In this document: positions 9,612 through 20,754 of the stretch, in pieces
Numbering within the stretch: the stretch's first letter is position 1
How the letters are laid out: each line of letters starts with the position of its first letter
Assembly: GCA_028023455.1 (NCBI GenBank)
Contig: JAQFVV010012446.1
Span: forward strand, 3,969,501 to 4,033,500
Length of the DNA stretch: 64,000 nucleotides
Direction of reading: 5' to 3'
Origin: Epiperipatus broadwayi
Taxonomy: Eukaryota; Onychophora; Udeonychophora; Euonychophora; Peripatidae
Program-made: the position numbers and the translations under genes
Notes under the pieces: model-generated
Databases searched by the model: none
What the model was told of the DNA's origin: nothing
What the model saw: the letters and a program-made list of their open reading frames with translations, nothing else

Positions 9612-12600
9612 TAGTGAAAAAGGTTGAAATTTATTTGTATTTATGATTTTTGCATACCATGTTTTATTTCAGGTGCATATTAATTATATGCTATATCTTG
9701 AAATGTTTTAAATTTTCAAAATAGCAATTTATCATAGTTTCATATTTTAAATAGTATATGTTTTCCTTTTTCATATGAATTATTTATTTATAAAAATATA
9801 TTATGTTGTAATCTGACTGAACAGATGTATATTTCTATTATTTATTTTATGCTTAATCATTGCCTAATATTAATGGAGCCATATTTGGCATTAATTATTA
9901 TTATCTATCATATTTCACATTTGTTAGCTATAGTATTTTGTTAGAAATAATAGATTTATTCTCTCTATTTAGGCACACTTATTTATTCCAGTATATCTTA
10001 TTATTTTACTACTTTATATTGTTTTGCTAGTGTTTGTATGCTCATATGCATACATTTTGGAGATAGTAGCTTAGACTCTTTCTATTTTAAGGCAATTCCT
10101 AATTAATAATTTTGTCCCTAATGCACATTCTCAGTATTTTTCCTGACAAATGACAAAATCCTTGATCATTTTATTAGCCCTCAAAAGTAGGGGCATTTTG
10201 ATGAGCAATACCATCATACTTTTGACTTTGCCTTACTTTATTATTTGAAGATGGATTTTGTTTGTAGTATAGTGTGTTTAGTAAAGCATGTGTATATATC
10301 TGTCTTATCACTCTTTCATTGCTGGATTGATAAGCTATTATTATATATTAAATATTTATAAGAGGAACACTATTTATATAAAGGTAGAACTCTTTGAGAA
10401 TTAAATAATAGAAAGTTTATTTTAATCTTTTGGATTATTTTTACTTAAATCAATTGATTTTTATTTTTATAAAACATGACGTAAATTTTTAAATCCTTAC
10501 ATCATAATTTTGAATAAGTAAAGTTGTGAAAGCTTTTGGCTATGTGGACTCAAAATATGGAATAGTTGTTATTTTGTATTTGTTTTCTTATAGAATAAAT
10601 ATTTGTTTTGTTATTTAAGAAATTTCTCAGTCATTTGTTCACATCATTCCACTTATAAGCCAGAAATTATTCTATATATTGAATAAAAATATTATAAATT
10701 ATTTTTAGTGCATTTGCTAAAAGAGTACATGAATATTGAAGCTAATGAGAGTCATTTTATTGAATTATTTCAACATTAGTAGAACATCTAAGAAAGATGT
10801 AATTTTCTTAATAAAGAATTATAATTTGTTTTGTCAATTTGGATAATGATCACTATGCATATTGATATTAAAGTCATATTCATATTTGAAAATCATAATT
10901 ATTATTCTGTGATAAAATTTAATTTACAAGAACCTAATTTATATTTATAAGATGTTTAAGTAGATTTATTCTGGAATATGTAGAATAGCTATTAAATCCC
11001 TTGCCCATTCTTAATATCTGAGTGTAATCCTAGATTATTTAGAGCATTAGCATGCTCTTACGTTTACATATTGGTAAATGCAAGCTATATATAAGTAATG
11101 TGACATCTGACTTTTTAATATTACTATTATTATTATCTTATTCTAAAATTAAGAGATCATGTTTTATTTATTTAAGTTAGCAATAGTATCGTTGATATCA
11201 TAATTGTGGTAAAGCATTAGCTTAGGGGAAGTGTATGGCTTATTTATTTTATTTATTAGGATATCATTCAATATTGAATAAATCTGAAGAACCAAAAGGA
11301 ATTTATTTTATAATTTAAATGAGATCATATTACCCTGAGATACTCCGATTTGTTTAATGGACTATATTATTTAAATTTATTTTGATAATGAAGAAAGTAC
11401 ATTCAACAGATGGATCATATAGGACATAGATTTTCAAAGAACATTTTTAAATTTTGTAAGAATTAAATAATGCTTTTATCGGATCAAAGCAACAAGATGC
11501 TTAGAAGTTATTGAAGAGATGGATTAAGTGGTAATGATAGTAGATATATGGAGAAGAAATTTAAATATAACCTCAATGGCATATTCTTACAATATTAAGA
11601 ATCTTTTATGTGTGCTAGAGTGAGTTGAGATTTCTCCTGTTTTTAATTTATCAATAATGTTGATTTGTATTTTCATAATATTTTATTATAAGTTGTTTAA
11701 CCTGTATATCTTCTTATTGTAGCATATGGCATTTGTTGTAAAAACCCACTGACATTAACTATGGAGAGATATTTTAGTCTATACATCTGTACATTTCTAG
11801 GTTACAATTTGGCTTGCCCAACATGTTGGATAGATCATTGAAAGTGTGAGATTGATTATGGTCTTTTGTAGTTCATCATTGACTCTCCATCCATCTTTTG
11901 CAGGTTACAATTTGGGCTTATCCAAAGATGTTTTTGGCTGGCTGGAGAGACTTTGTATTCTTAATAGGTTTCAATATATATATATATTTAATGGAAATTA
12001 ATGTGGAAGTACTGAAAATCCTAGTGGTCTATATGTCAACTAACCATCAATAAACATAAGTCTCCCTATATTGTAACTTTAGTCTATAAGCATACCATTT
12101 ACTAACATATTATCATGTAGAGTGTGTTAAAGTTATATTTACATACATTTTTCACAAGTAACTCAATGTTTTGTATATATAAATACATAAATTTAAGTTA
12201 AACCATAGCAAATATTATGGATAAATTCCTACTTTGAAAGAGCTGAACAATTTTAATGCAATATCTTCCATTGTTAAAAAATTGGTATGAAACTTTTTAT
12301 TCATTGTTTATGGTTTCAGTGCTGAAGCATTGTCTTAATTTTGTACAAGGTTTTGAATTACGATTTTACATTTCCATATCATTATATATTTATGTAAAGA
12401 CTTGAATAGTTCAAATGATCTACTAAACAAAATAATTTACCTGTTTGAAATATAAAGTATAGTGGGGTATGCTAGACTAAATATATTCCTGTCATTCATT
12501 ATACTATATATTGAAGTATAAATATTTACAATAATCTGTTACAGGCTCACCACCTACAGCTATTTTACTATTTAACCCAACCATTTAAACTGAAGAAATA

Positions 12601-13330
12601 TAATACACATTAAAAATATAGTGTACAGATAATGTAAAATGAATTTACGTATTACTTCAAAGATAAGATGCCCCTGAATTTAAAATGCAGTAGGATTTTA
12701 AGCTTGGAAAATTGGGGGGAGGGAGAGGAATGATTTTGTTGACAAATAAGAAATATTTTTATTTACTTAAGTAGGAACTAATATAAATACAATAACATTT
12801 GACTTTGGTTAAAGAATCTATTATAAAATAAGAAAAGTATATATTTACTGTAACATTTTAGTCTCTATATAAGAACAAGAGTTTGCATTTAAGGTTTCTT
12901 TTTTGAATGCGAAATCATTTACAGTTACTATTTCTATTCATCATTATCTATTCTGATTGTGATTTTTCGAAAATAAAAAATATAACAGATGTATTTAACC
13001 CTTTGAAAACCAGGCGGCCATCTTTAATTTTTAGAAAAATTTACCCTAACTCTAATAACTTAGATATTTTGTGTTTGAATGTAATAAATATATAAAAATA
13101 ATGTTGTAAAAGCAAGTAGATATATGAAAGAATATAATGAAGCTGTTAAAATAATCATTTCATAAAGAAAAAGTTAAAAAAAATTATATTTATAACAGAT
13201 TTAAGAATGTTTGTTTTTACACTGATTCACAAATCCTAAATTTTGAAATTCAAATGATAAAATGACACTTTCATAAACAACTTCATCACATTCCTCACAA
13301 ATTTACAAAAAAAATGATATATTGGAAGTC
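9612..13330. other. 3.7 kb without recognisable gene
   Basis: AT-rich DNA. The only structure I noticed is an imperfect direct repeat of about 22 bp at 11799-11820 and 11902-11924 (AGGTTACAATTTGGCTTGCC versus AGGTTACAATTTGGGCTTAT), the second preceded by TCTTTTGC as in a splice acceptor. A 62-codon plus-strand frame at 12907-13095 has no recognised motif. Confidence 0.5.
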
Positions 13331-13334
13331 TTAC

Positions 13335-13430
13335 CTGAGGTAATTTTTCCCTGAGAAAATTACTAAAACAGCCGACTTGCTGTGATCCATTTTCATTCCA
13401 CAGCCAGATAGGTTCATTTTTGTAAATTAT
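13335..13430 (-). CDS. candidate 96-bp internal coding exon, unrecognised protein
   Basis: On the minus strand, a T-rich tract ending in TATTGTTACAG (acceptor) is followed by 96 bp that is fully open, then CTCAG/GTAAGACT (a consensus donor). The exon encodes 32 residues in one phase (phase 0 to phase 0) and includes NEPIWLWNENGSQQVGCF and LREKLPQ, rich in W, E, G and Q, unlike the K/N/I/F of chance frames nearby. Its length is normal for an animal internal exon. I do not recognise the protein and found no certain flanking exon; candidates upstream on this strand lie at 14138-14194 and 15701. It is the best sign of a host gene in this window. Confidence 0.55.
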
Positions 13431-13576
13431 CTGTAACAATATAAAGGTTATTAGTGGAGAAAAAGTAACAAAACAATGTATTCAAAATATATATTTATAA
13501 TAAAAAATAAAATGAAGAAAATACACAAAAAGAAATCAATAAATATAAAAAGATATTTATTATCACTAAATACATA

Positions 13577-14007
13577 TGTGGAAGAAAGTCTGAGTTCAAA
13601 TACCTGGGCCTGTTACACCCAGTGGATGGGTTGAGGAAGCCAGAAAGTGGCAAAATGTCCAATATTACATGAGATTATAGTTGTGTAGAATAAACTTGTA
13701 TGTAAATATATTTTTATTTGGCACAAAAGATATGAAGAAAGGCTGAGTTCAAATACCTGGGCCTGTTACACCCAGTGGATGGGTTGAGGAAGCCAGAAAG
13801 TGTGCAAAATGTCCAATATTACATGAGATTTCAGTTGTGTAGAATAAACTTGTATGTAAATATATTTTTATTTGCACAAAAGATATGAAAAAGGCTGAGT
13901 TCAAATACCTGGTGTTACACCCAGTGGATGGGTTGAGGAAGCAGAAAGTGTGCAAAATGTCCAATATTACATGAGATTTAGTTGTGTAGAATAAACTTGT
14001 ATATACA
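13577..14007. repeat. tandem repeat, three copies of ~152 bp
   Basis: Units start at about 13577, 13729 and 13882. Each carries GGCTGAGTTCAAATACCTGG, GTTACACCCAGTGGATGGGT, TGCAAAATGTCCAATATTAC and AATAAACTTGTATGTAAATA. The copies differ by a few single-base changes, so the duplication is fairly recent. It lies just upstream, in the sense of the minus strand, of the exon candidate at 13335-13430. Confidence 0.9.
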
Positions 14008-14049
14008 TAAAGATACATTTGTTCCATCTAAAACTTCAAAAATCATGAG

Positions 14050-14320
14050 ATTACAAAATTGTAACAAGAGTACAATGAAACTATAATCATGCAATAAATG
14101 AACAATGATATAAATAAAATAATATATCTTACCTATTGTAAAGTGGAAAGATGATTGAGTCAGGGTTAATGGTAAAAATGTATAGAGAAACATCTAATAA
14201 AAAAATCAAAAGTTTACAAAATTGTAACAAGAGTACAATGAAACTATAATCATGCAATAAATGAACAATGATATAAATAAAATAATATATCTTACCTATT
14301 GTAAAGTAGAAAGAGATTGA
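14050..14320. repeat. direct duplication of ~110 bp carrying paired splice-like signals
   Basis: Copies at about 14051-14160 and 14211-14320 share ACAAAATTGTAACAAGAGTA, ATAATCATGCAATAAATGAA and ATATCTTACCTATTGTAAAG. On the minus strand each contains TTTACAATAG/GTAAGATA, a donor consensus directly after an acceptor-like word. In the low-coordinate copy the minus strand also offers TTTTTTATTAG followed by about 60 open bases (from ATGTTTCTC) before the donor. Whether these act as splice sites is unknown. Confidence 0.7.
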
Positions 14321-15500
14321 GTAAGGATGGGAGTGAGTGTTGTGACTGTGGATGTAGATTTAGAGAGGAGCTGAACGTCCACTTTATGATAAATAGCAAA
14401 GCGCCCTCTTTGCACAATGGAATAGATCCACTGCAGCACAGCCAAAGATGTTGTGGCGACATCCTCCAACAAACACCCTTCTTTTGCCTGGTGCCTTACC
14501 AATCGCGATCACAAATGATATGCTGGACAGTAGGTGTAACACTTTCACTGACAGTTGGCTTCAGCTTCCTGGAGGAGAAGTCACCAATAAGGCTCTTTGA
14601 TAAAGCTATCCTATAATCCAGATGGGATATAGGCTTCAGCTGTTTTTGTGCCATATATAAGTGTTAAAATTATGAATTAGTGATAGCTGTATCAAAGCAT
14701 GCCAGAATAAGCATAGGCCAACGTCTGACTTCCTATCCCAACCATATGCGCCTTCTGGTTGGCTAAATCAACCCCACCCTGAACCTGTTGTATTTTTACT
14801 GCAATTGGACTGGATATGTATGTTTTGAACCACTTTTGTCTTCTAATTACAGTAAAATCTCCAGATGGTTGATAGGCATTATTTAGCATAACAATTGGCT
14901 TCCTATCCAACCAAACTAGAAATTCAAGATCACTGTCCATAACAGAATAACAGTCTCCCTATTCATCGTTTATGATTTGTACTTTTTGCAATGCTATCTG
15001 GAGACCCCCTATCAACTTTCTGTGTGCCACATATAAGTTTACTTGCAGTAGCTCTTTAGCTAATTCTGGGCTAGTAAAATACTGTCACAAAATTATGTGG
15101 TTCTGTTTTGCAAGACTGGCAAAATAACAGAAAGTACTGCTCGGGTCCCCGTTTCAGGCTAGCATTCGAGTTGCACTTTTCCTGTGACAACTCCATATGG
15201 TATACATATCCATTATGGCTGTCTGCACAAGCCCACCCTGAAACCTCCTTTACCGGTTTTGAGGAATCATACTGTTTCATGACATTACGCCTGAATTTGG
15301 TAATTGCCTCATCACTGATTTCTTGGTGCATCTGATATGCAGCCTTGAAATTGACATTACAGTGATCTATATGGCCTGATTTTATAAATTCTATCAAACT
15401 TATCACTATTAATTGGTGGCATGGTTTTACTATCACTAAAATGCAAATTACCTAAAATTGACATAAATCGATTAGGGTCATACTTTAGCGCCGAGCTGGT
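14290..15500 (-). pseudogene. piggyBac-type transposase relic
   Basis: Minus-strand translation in several frames shows the family order: DPNRFMSILGNLHFSDSK with IYKIRPYRSL (15380-15482), ISDEAITKFRR and KPVKEVSGWACADSHNGYVY with the first catalytic Asp (15180-15335), then VWLDRKPIVMLNNAY and VQGGVDLANQK with the third Asp (14745-14925), then ALSKSLIGDFSSRKLKPTVS and a Cys-rich tail with PLCKEG (14340-14620). In the family this tail is the C-terminal RING-like Cys-rich domain. The stretch that should hold the second Asp (DNFFTS) is missing between about 14960 and 15070, and frames are broken. It is dead as a transposase. I saw no terminal repeats or TTAA duplication. Confidence 0.85.
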
Positions 15501-16190
15501 GCAAATTTCATCCGAGACCAAATGAATTCAAACTTGGTCACGCGTGACACCTATTTGTTAAAATAACTGCCAAAAGCATCCAGTTCACGGCGACGATACC
15601 CCAACCCGAACTTTTTTCCATTCTAACTATTTATTTGTCTCAGCACATATATTCATATAACTTCCTATCAAAATATATAAAAAACACTATTCATACTCAC
15701 GGGGATGGGAAATTTAGCCCAGGAGACTTAGTGAATTTCCTACTGGCACGATGACCCTCCAACATTATCCAGAATAGCATCAGAGCTGGCCGGACGAAGG
15801 CCCCATCGCCCCCTCTGACATTGAGACTCCTTTTCCTCGGTGCAGCACGTGAATCCGAAAGATTTCACTATTTGAACTATCTAACGACCATGAGAGCGCC
15901 TGAGGAACATAAACGGCAGAGAAAGGAACAAACGAGTTTCGAAGAACTTTCTTTTACGTATCTAAAAGATAAAAATTTAAAAAAAAAAATTGAGTCCTCT
16001 CCACTAAAATGCTATAAAAATCGAAAATTATCGCACAGAAAAATTTACATTTCCACGTTGCAAACAAAATGGCGCAAAGAAAGACAAGTCCCGTATGGGA
16101 CCTTTACGGTTTCGCGCAAACCACTCAAGTTGAACTTTCTGGAAGTCGACAAAGGCGGTTGTCAAAGGGAAAATATTTCAGCAATATATA
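15480..16190. promoter_or_regulatory. G+C-richer, CpG-containing island, possible promoter or first exon
   Basis: This stretch is clearly richer in G, C and CpG than its surroundings (CACGCGTGAC at 15540, CTGGCCGGACGAAGGCCCCA near 15786, TTTCGCGCAAACC near 16110). On the minus strand an open stretch from an ATG at about 15774 (MLFWIMLEGHRASRKF) reaches CATCCCC/GTGAGTATG, a strong donor at 15700/15701. On the plus strand ATG at 16069 in a good context (AACAAAATGGCG) opens a 40-codon frame, MAQRKTSPVWDLYGF onward, ending at 16191. It might be the 5' end of a host gene on the minus strand, a bidirectional promoter, or the 5' end of a transposon. I cannot decide from sequence alone. Confidence 0.35.
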
Positions 16191-16394
16191 ATAATAATTT
16201 TTAATATATATATATAGTTTGTTGTCTCCCAGCCTTTCACTGACGTGAGCCATTTAGCTTGAAACCGGCTGATCTGGAAGTAGAGAGAACAGATAGAGAT
16301 TTTGAATTCTATCTCTATCAGCTGCTTATGTAAACAAAACTTGTTATTGGTAAACATCCATTTAGTGATCATATATATATATATCATACCAGCC

Positions 16395-16496
16395 AATGCT
16401 TAAAATAAACCAATGCAACACTCATTTTCATTTATCACCTGAGTGGTGTAATGACAACAGAATAATGATATTCTATTGGTTTATTTTAAGCATCAA
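16395..16496. repeat. short inverted repeat element
   Basis: AATGCTTAAAATAAACCAAT at the left and ATTGGTTTATTTTAAGCATC at the right face each other over about 100 bp. Just upstream, 16230-16275 holds CACTGACGTGAGCCATTTAG then CTTGAAACCGG, a motif that recurs in altered form at 46770-46800. It is probably a MITE remnant. Confidence 0.55.
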
Positions 16497-16499
16497 TAG

Positions 16500-18860
16500 G
16501 GATGATGTAATTTACATATGATAACTATTTAGTTATGTGCAATGCGCTTATGTTTAAATATACTAAAATAAATAAGTTCCTTTGCTGTTTTATGTATCAA
16601 AACAATTTACACAACTGTAGAAGAATATCTAGTAGAAATTAAATAATTTATATCATTGTATAGCCTGATTTTCTATAGTTTCAATAATGTGCCCATATTT
16701 ATAATTTATGGACTATGAGCAAGTAAATATGTTTATATGCTGTTTTTAACATGACCATAAACTACAAATGTGGTTTATATAATATATAAATTGTAATTAT
16801 ACTATAATGATGTAAGATTTAGTTATGTTGTCAAAGACTAATTATTATTTTGTGATTGCATAAAATATGGTATATGCTGCTGGTATAGAATATAATTAAT
16901 ATGAAAGTTTACCCAAAAAAATATTATTACAGCATTATCAGCATGTTCTTACCATTTGAATCCAAGTTTTTGTGCAAATGTGGAATAATCATACATAGTT
17001 GTGATACTACATAATTTACATTATATGTGTGTTTGTGTTGTAATAAAATAAAACATTGGAATTATTCTACAATTTCCAAAATAGGAATGTATATATAAAA
17101 GCTATATCTAGTTTACAGTATAGCTGCCACTCTGAATAGCATTTTATAGTTAGAATTTAAAAATTGAAAGTCTCATTAAAGCCATAGGCGATTGATCTAC
17201 TTTTCATAATTTATGTGTGATTATGGTATGCATTGTACTGAAAGCATGCTTAACATGAGTCAAGCCAATTTTTAAAATAACACATCTACCTTTTCTTTAT
17301 AAATGTGTGAACATTTATATGTTTAAAATTACAATTGTATTATCTATTTCATAAATTATCATTCATGTTTATAAAATATGTGTCTTTATTTAGCTTTTCC
17401 TCCAATTATTTTCCACATGCAAAATACAAATACCACCAAAACAAAATCTTCTATTGCAGATAACATCCAGAGTAGGTATTTTTAACATGCATAAACCTAT
17501 TTTAATACAATTTAATTTTAAAATTACACATTTCTAGATATCAACAAAAATAATATAGTTATAAAGAAAAATGAGAGGAAAAACAATACATTTACATATG
17601 CATATATAATGCTCAAATTATATGTAAATATGTTCACTTAATCAATGTATCTAAAAAAAAAAAACATCCTTTTTTTTATTCTTTTATGTTTGAAAATTGA
17701 TCATAATATACAAAAGATGCAATGTCTATGCTATGTTAAAGTCATATATTTCAGTTATCATATTATAAATAGAAGCAGCCATTTCTCATTTTTGAATTGC
17801 AGCAACAGGGTTTGCATTATAAATTAGACAATTAAATGTCCTTTTTAAAATGATCCCAAAATACAAATTTAATGATGTAATAATTATGTCATACCTTAAA
17901 TAAAAAAGCCATTTAATGCTTTGTTTTTTAAGTTCATACTGGTTCATGTGTAATCATTCTTTATTTGTAGCAAATGGTTTGACGTAATTATTTTCAGAGC
18001 ATTCTTTGTATAGACTTCATGTTTTCTGACAGTACCAAAATATTATTTTCCTTCATAACCTTCACCATCAAATCCAATGTTTTTTCAGCCTTCACCGAAT
18101 ACTTATGTACTGTAGAATAACTTTATTCATTTCAGAAGCACAAAGAATTCTAGCATGAATTTCCTTTTTACTAACTAATGGCATTCTTATTAATTGCCAG
18201 ATAAACTTTAGCAAACAGTTATTTTCTTTTAAAACTAAATCAATCATTTAAATTTTACTTTTATAAAGAAGGCAATTCATGACTTGTTTTAAACTTGAAA
18301 GAATTTAACTTTTTGCTTTGGGCATATTAAATGAAATTTATTTTTCAAATTCGTATGTGTAGTGTATCCCAGAATAAAGGAAACTGTTTTGCTTTCTCCA
18401 TGTTGTCTGCAGTGTCATTTCGGAATCAGTGCATGACTTTTGCAACAATGTAGTTTAAATATTCACCATATAAATTTTAAGATGTTAGCATATGTGGATT
18501 ATGAGTTATTATATAAAATGTGATTGTGTTTTGCATTTTCTTGTATTATTTTTAATGCTCTCCCTGCTTTATTAAAATCTTGAAAATCATTTAAAAACAT
18601 TTCTTAAAACCCATACCTTAACTGCTATATATGCTAGTGTGAGGTTTTGTCCTGAATCAAGGTATGAAACACACTGTCAAATTTATTATTGTAATTCATA
18701 AACCAGATATGCTAGTGCCTTAAACTTTTTGTCATGAATATCTAAACTATGTTATTACATAACACATATATTAATTCAAAAATGGCACTCCAAACAGCTT
18801 AGAGAGAGAACAGTTACCTTTATTTTGGAACACAGTGTGTAGCACCAATCATAACCATCA
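16500..18860. other. 2.4 kb without recognisable gene
   Basis: AT-rich DNA with no repeat of the families seen elsewhere in the window. Short open frames (for example 17645-17827) look like chance. Confidence 0.5.
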
Positions 18861-18864
18861 TCAT

Positions 18865-19330
18865 CATCAACCATTATTAATCCACTGCAGGATGAAGGTC
18901 TCTCCAAGTTCAATCCATCTTCTCCAATCTTTAGCTTCTCTTCTCCACATTACCCCTGCACACTTTCTTATTTCATCCATCCATCTCACATGTTACAATC
19001 TCTTGGAATCCAGTTTAAGATTTCAATTGCCCATCTATTGTCATCTCTTCTAGCAATATGTCCAGCCCAACTCCACTTCAGTCTTTTAATTTTTTCAATG
19101 AGGTCATTAACACCTGTTTATTCTCTCACCCATACATTCCATTTTTAATCTCTTCTTGTTACTCCCAACCTACATCTTTCCATACTTCTTTGAGTGGTCT
19201 GAAGTCTCTGTATTGCTCTTCTATTAAGTGACCGTGTCTCAGATTCATAAGTAAAAACTGGTAAAACACATTTATTAAAAACCTTCCTTTTCAAACACAT
19301 AGGCACCAATACACTCACATTAGTATAAAT
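18865..19330 (-). mobile_element. RTE-type LINE 3' end, fragment
   Basis: The minus strand reads through the same protein tail as at 4724-4965 but extends further upstream. Recognisable pieces, in shifted frames, include the ETRSLNRRAIQR-like part near 19200-19240, LKWSWAGHI near 19060, DRWAIEILNW-like near 19025 and ILQWIN near 18880. It terminates at CCATTATTAATCCACTGCAG. The copy has several frameshifts and stops. Confidence 0.8.
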
Positions 19331-19562
19331 ATTGATGCTGTGATCACGTCAATGCCACAGACTGCATGATAGTGATGGAATGGAACAAGAAAATGACTGC
19401 CAATTTACAGGCAAATGATATCAATGAAAATTTTAAATTTCTAATTTTTTTTTTAAAATTGTAAGTTAGATAATGAATCAATTGGGTTGTGAGACATCAT
19501 GTATGATGTTTGTCTGAAGATTTGTGGTGATGGTATTTTACTTAATAATTATACCCTGAATT

Positions 19563-19995
19563 ATTTTCATGACCTAGTTGAATTGTTAAATATTTTAGAA
19601 AAATTGGAACTTTATTTATACTTTTCCTAATACAGTCGTCCATTTTACCAAAACAGATTAGCATAGAACACAATGTTTTAAATAGTATTGTCTTTTCTTC
19701 AGGTGTTATTGCTTCGATTACTGATAGTCTAACATGAGAATTAAACTGAAGACTTTTAGATTTATAAAAGATTGAATTTAAGATGATACTTTAACCAACC
19801 AGACTGTTTTTCCAAATGCAGCAATTTGTAGAAATCAGACGAACCTTCATAAACAACTATGTAAAATTTTTACTATTATAAATAGCCAAATGGTCTAATT
19901 GTTCATAGTATTCTCTTAAATTTAGTATTTATGAATCTAAAGGTCACTGGTCAGATCAGCAACTCTTACCAAAGAGAGAAGAAAAATAACTTTTT
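19563..19995. mobile_element. family B inverted SINE dimer (degraded)
   Basis: The left half in minus orientation has TTTTAGAAAAATTGGAACTT and CTTTTCTTCAGGTGTTATTG; the right half in plus orientation has AATTTAGTATTTATGAATCT, GGTCACTGGTCAGATCAGCA and AAAGAGAGAAG. A ~90-bp unrelated centre separates the heads. The layout is head to head as in the other family B loci. Confidence 0.6.
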
Positions 19996-20156
19996 AAAAA
20001 AATTGTTCTTTACAAACGTGTGCAATTATTAATAGTTGAATATATTTGGAAATACGTACATAAAGTTTCAACTTTTCTAAAAACATTTAATTAACCTAAC
20101 TAGATAATTTAATGCACTATATAGGCTACACACACCTGCACATATATAATGTAATT

Positions 20157-20752
20157 TATAAGGGATTCGAACTCAGACTTTCACATGGCTCTCAACTCTC
20201 CAAGCCATCTCATATTGCTGACTCACCTGATCACACACATGCTGAAAAGATATACCTATTTCATGCTGAACCAGCAATCATCAGTTGGTCCAAATTACTA
20301 TCTCCACACATGTATACAATCAGTGCTCAGATTTATATTAAGATAGCCAATCTTCATACTTTAATGGACAGACTTCAGACTACTCCAACCCACAACTCTT
20401 CAGCCATCCATTTCATTGAAAATCTGACCTTGGTATTGACATGGGATCTGAACGTTCCATCATCAGATTTTCAATGAAATGGATGGCTGAAGAGTTGTGG
20501 GTTAGAGTAGTTTGAAGTCTGTCCATTAAATTAAACTACGAAGATTGGCTATCTTAATATAAAGCTGAGCCCTGATTGTGTACGTGTGTGGAGACAGTAT
20601 TCTGGACCAATTGATGATTGCTGGTTTAGCATGAAATATGAATATTAGTGCTTATTTATCTTTTCAACATGTGTGTGATCAGGTGGGTCATCAATATGAG
20701 ATGGCTTGGAGAGTTGAGGGTCGTGTGAAAGTCTGAGTTCGAATTCTTATAT
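20157..20752. mobile_element. family A foldback element, complete ~600-bp palindrome
   Basis: The two arms mirror each other almost end to end. The outer ends are AAGGGATTCGAACTCAGACT and AGTCTGAGTTCGAATTCTTA; the inner ends are CATTTCATTGAAAATCTGA and TCAGATTTTCAATGAAATGG, with about 45 bp between. Mid-arm blocks are CTGATCACACACATG / CATGTGTGTGATCAG and TTTAATGGACAGACTTCA / TGAAGTCTGTCCATTAAA. The right end resembles a tRNA internal promoter (GATGGCTTGGAGAGTTGAGG, then TCTGAGTTCGAATTC). A 121-codon open frame along the left arm is a by-product of the repeat. No transposase is encoded. Confidence 0.85.
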
Positions 20753-20754
20753 AT

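Noticed and set aside
13577-14007. CRISPR-like array
   Set aside because: Units are contiguous 152-bp tandem copies without short repeats and distinct spacers, in eukaryotic sequence.
14317-14616. 99-codon plus-strand open frame, Cys-rich at its start
   Set aside because: It is antisense to the Cys-rich tail of the piggyBac relic, whose minus-strand reading fits the family better.
18835-19053. 72-codon frame starting with a His-rich run
   Set aside because: Antisense of an RTE-type LINE 3' end; the His run comes from an ATG/CAT-type simple repeat at the LINE tail.
20112-20477. 121-codon plus-strand open frame
   Set aside because: It runs along the left arm of the family A palindrome and reflects the repeat, not a gene.
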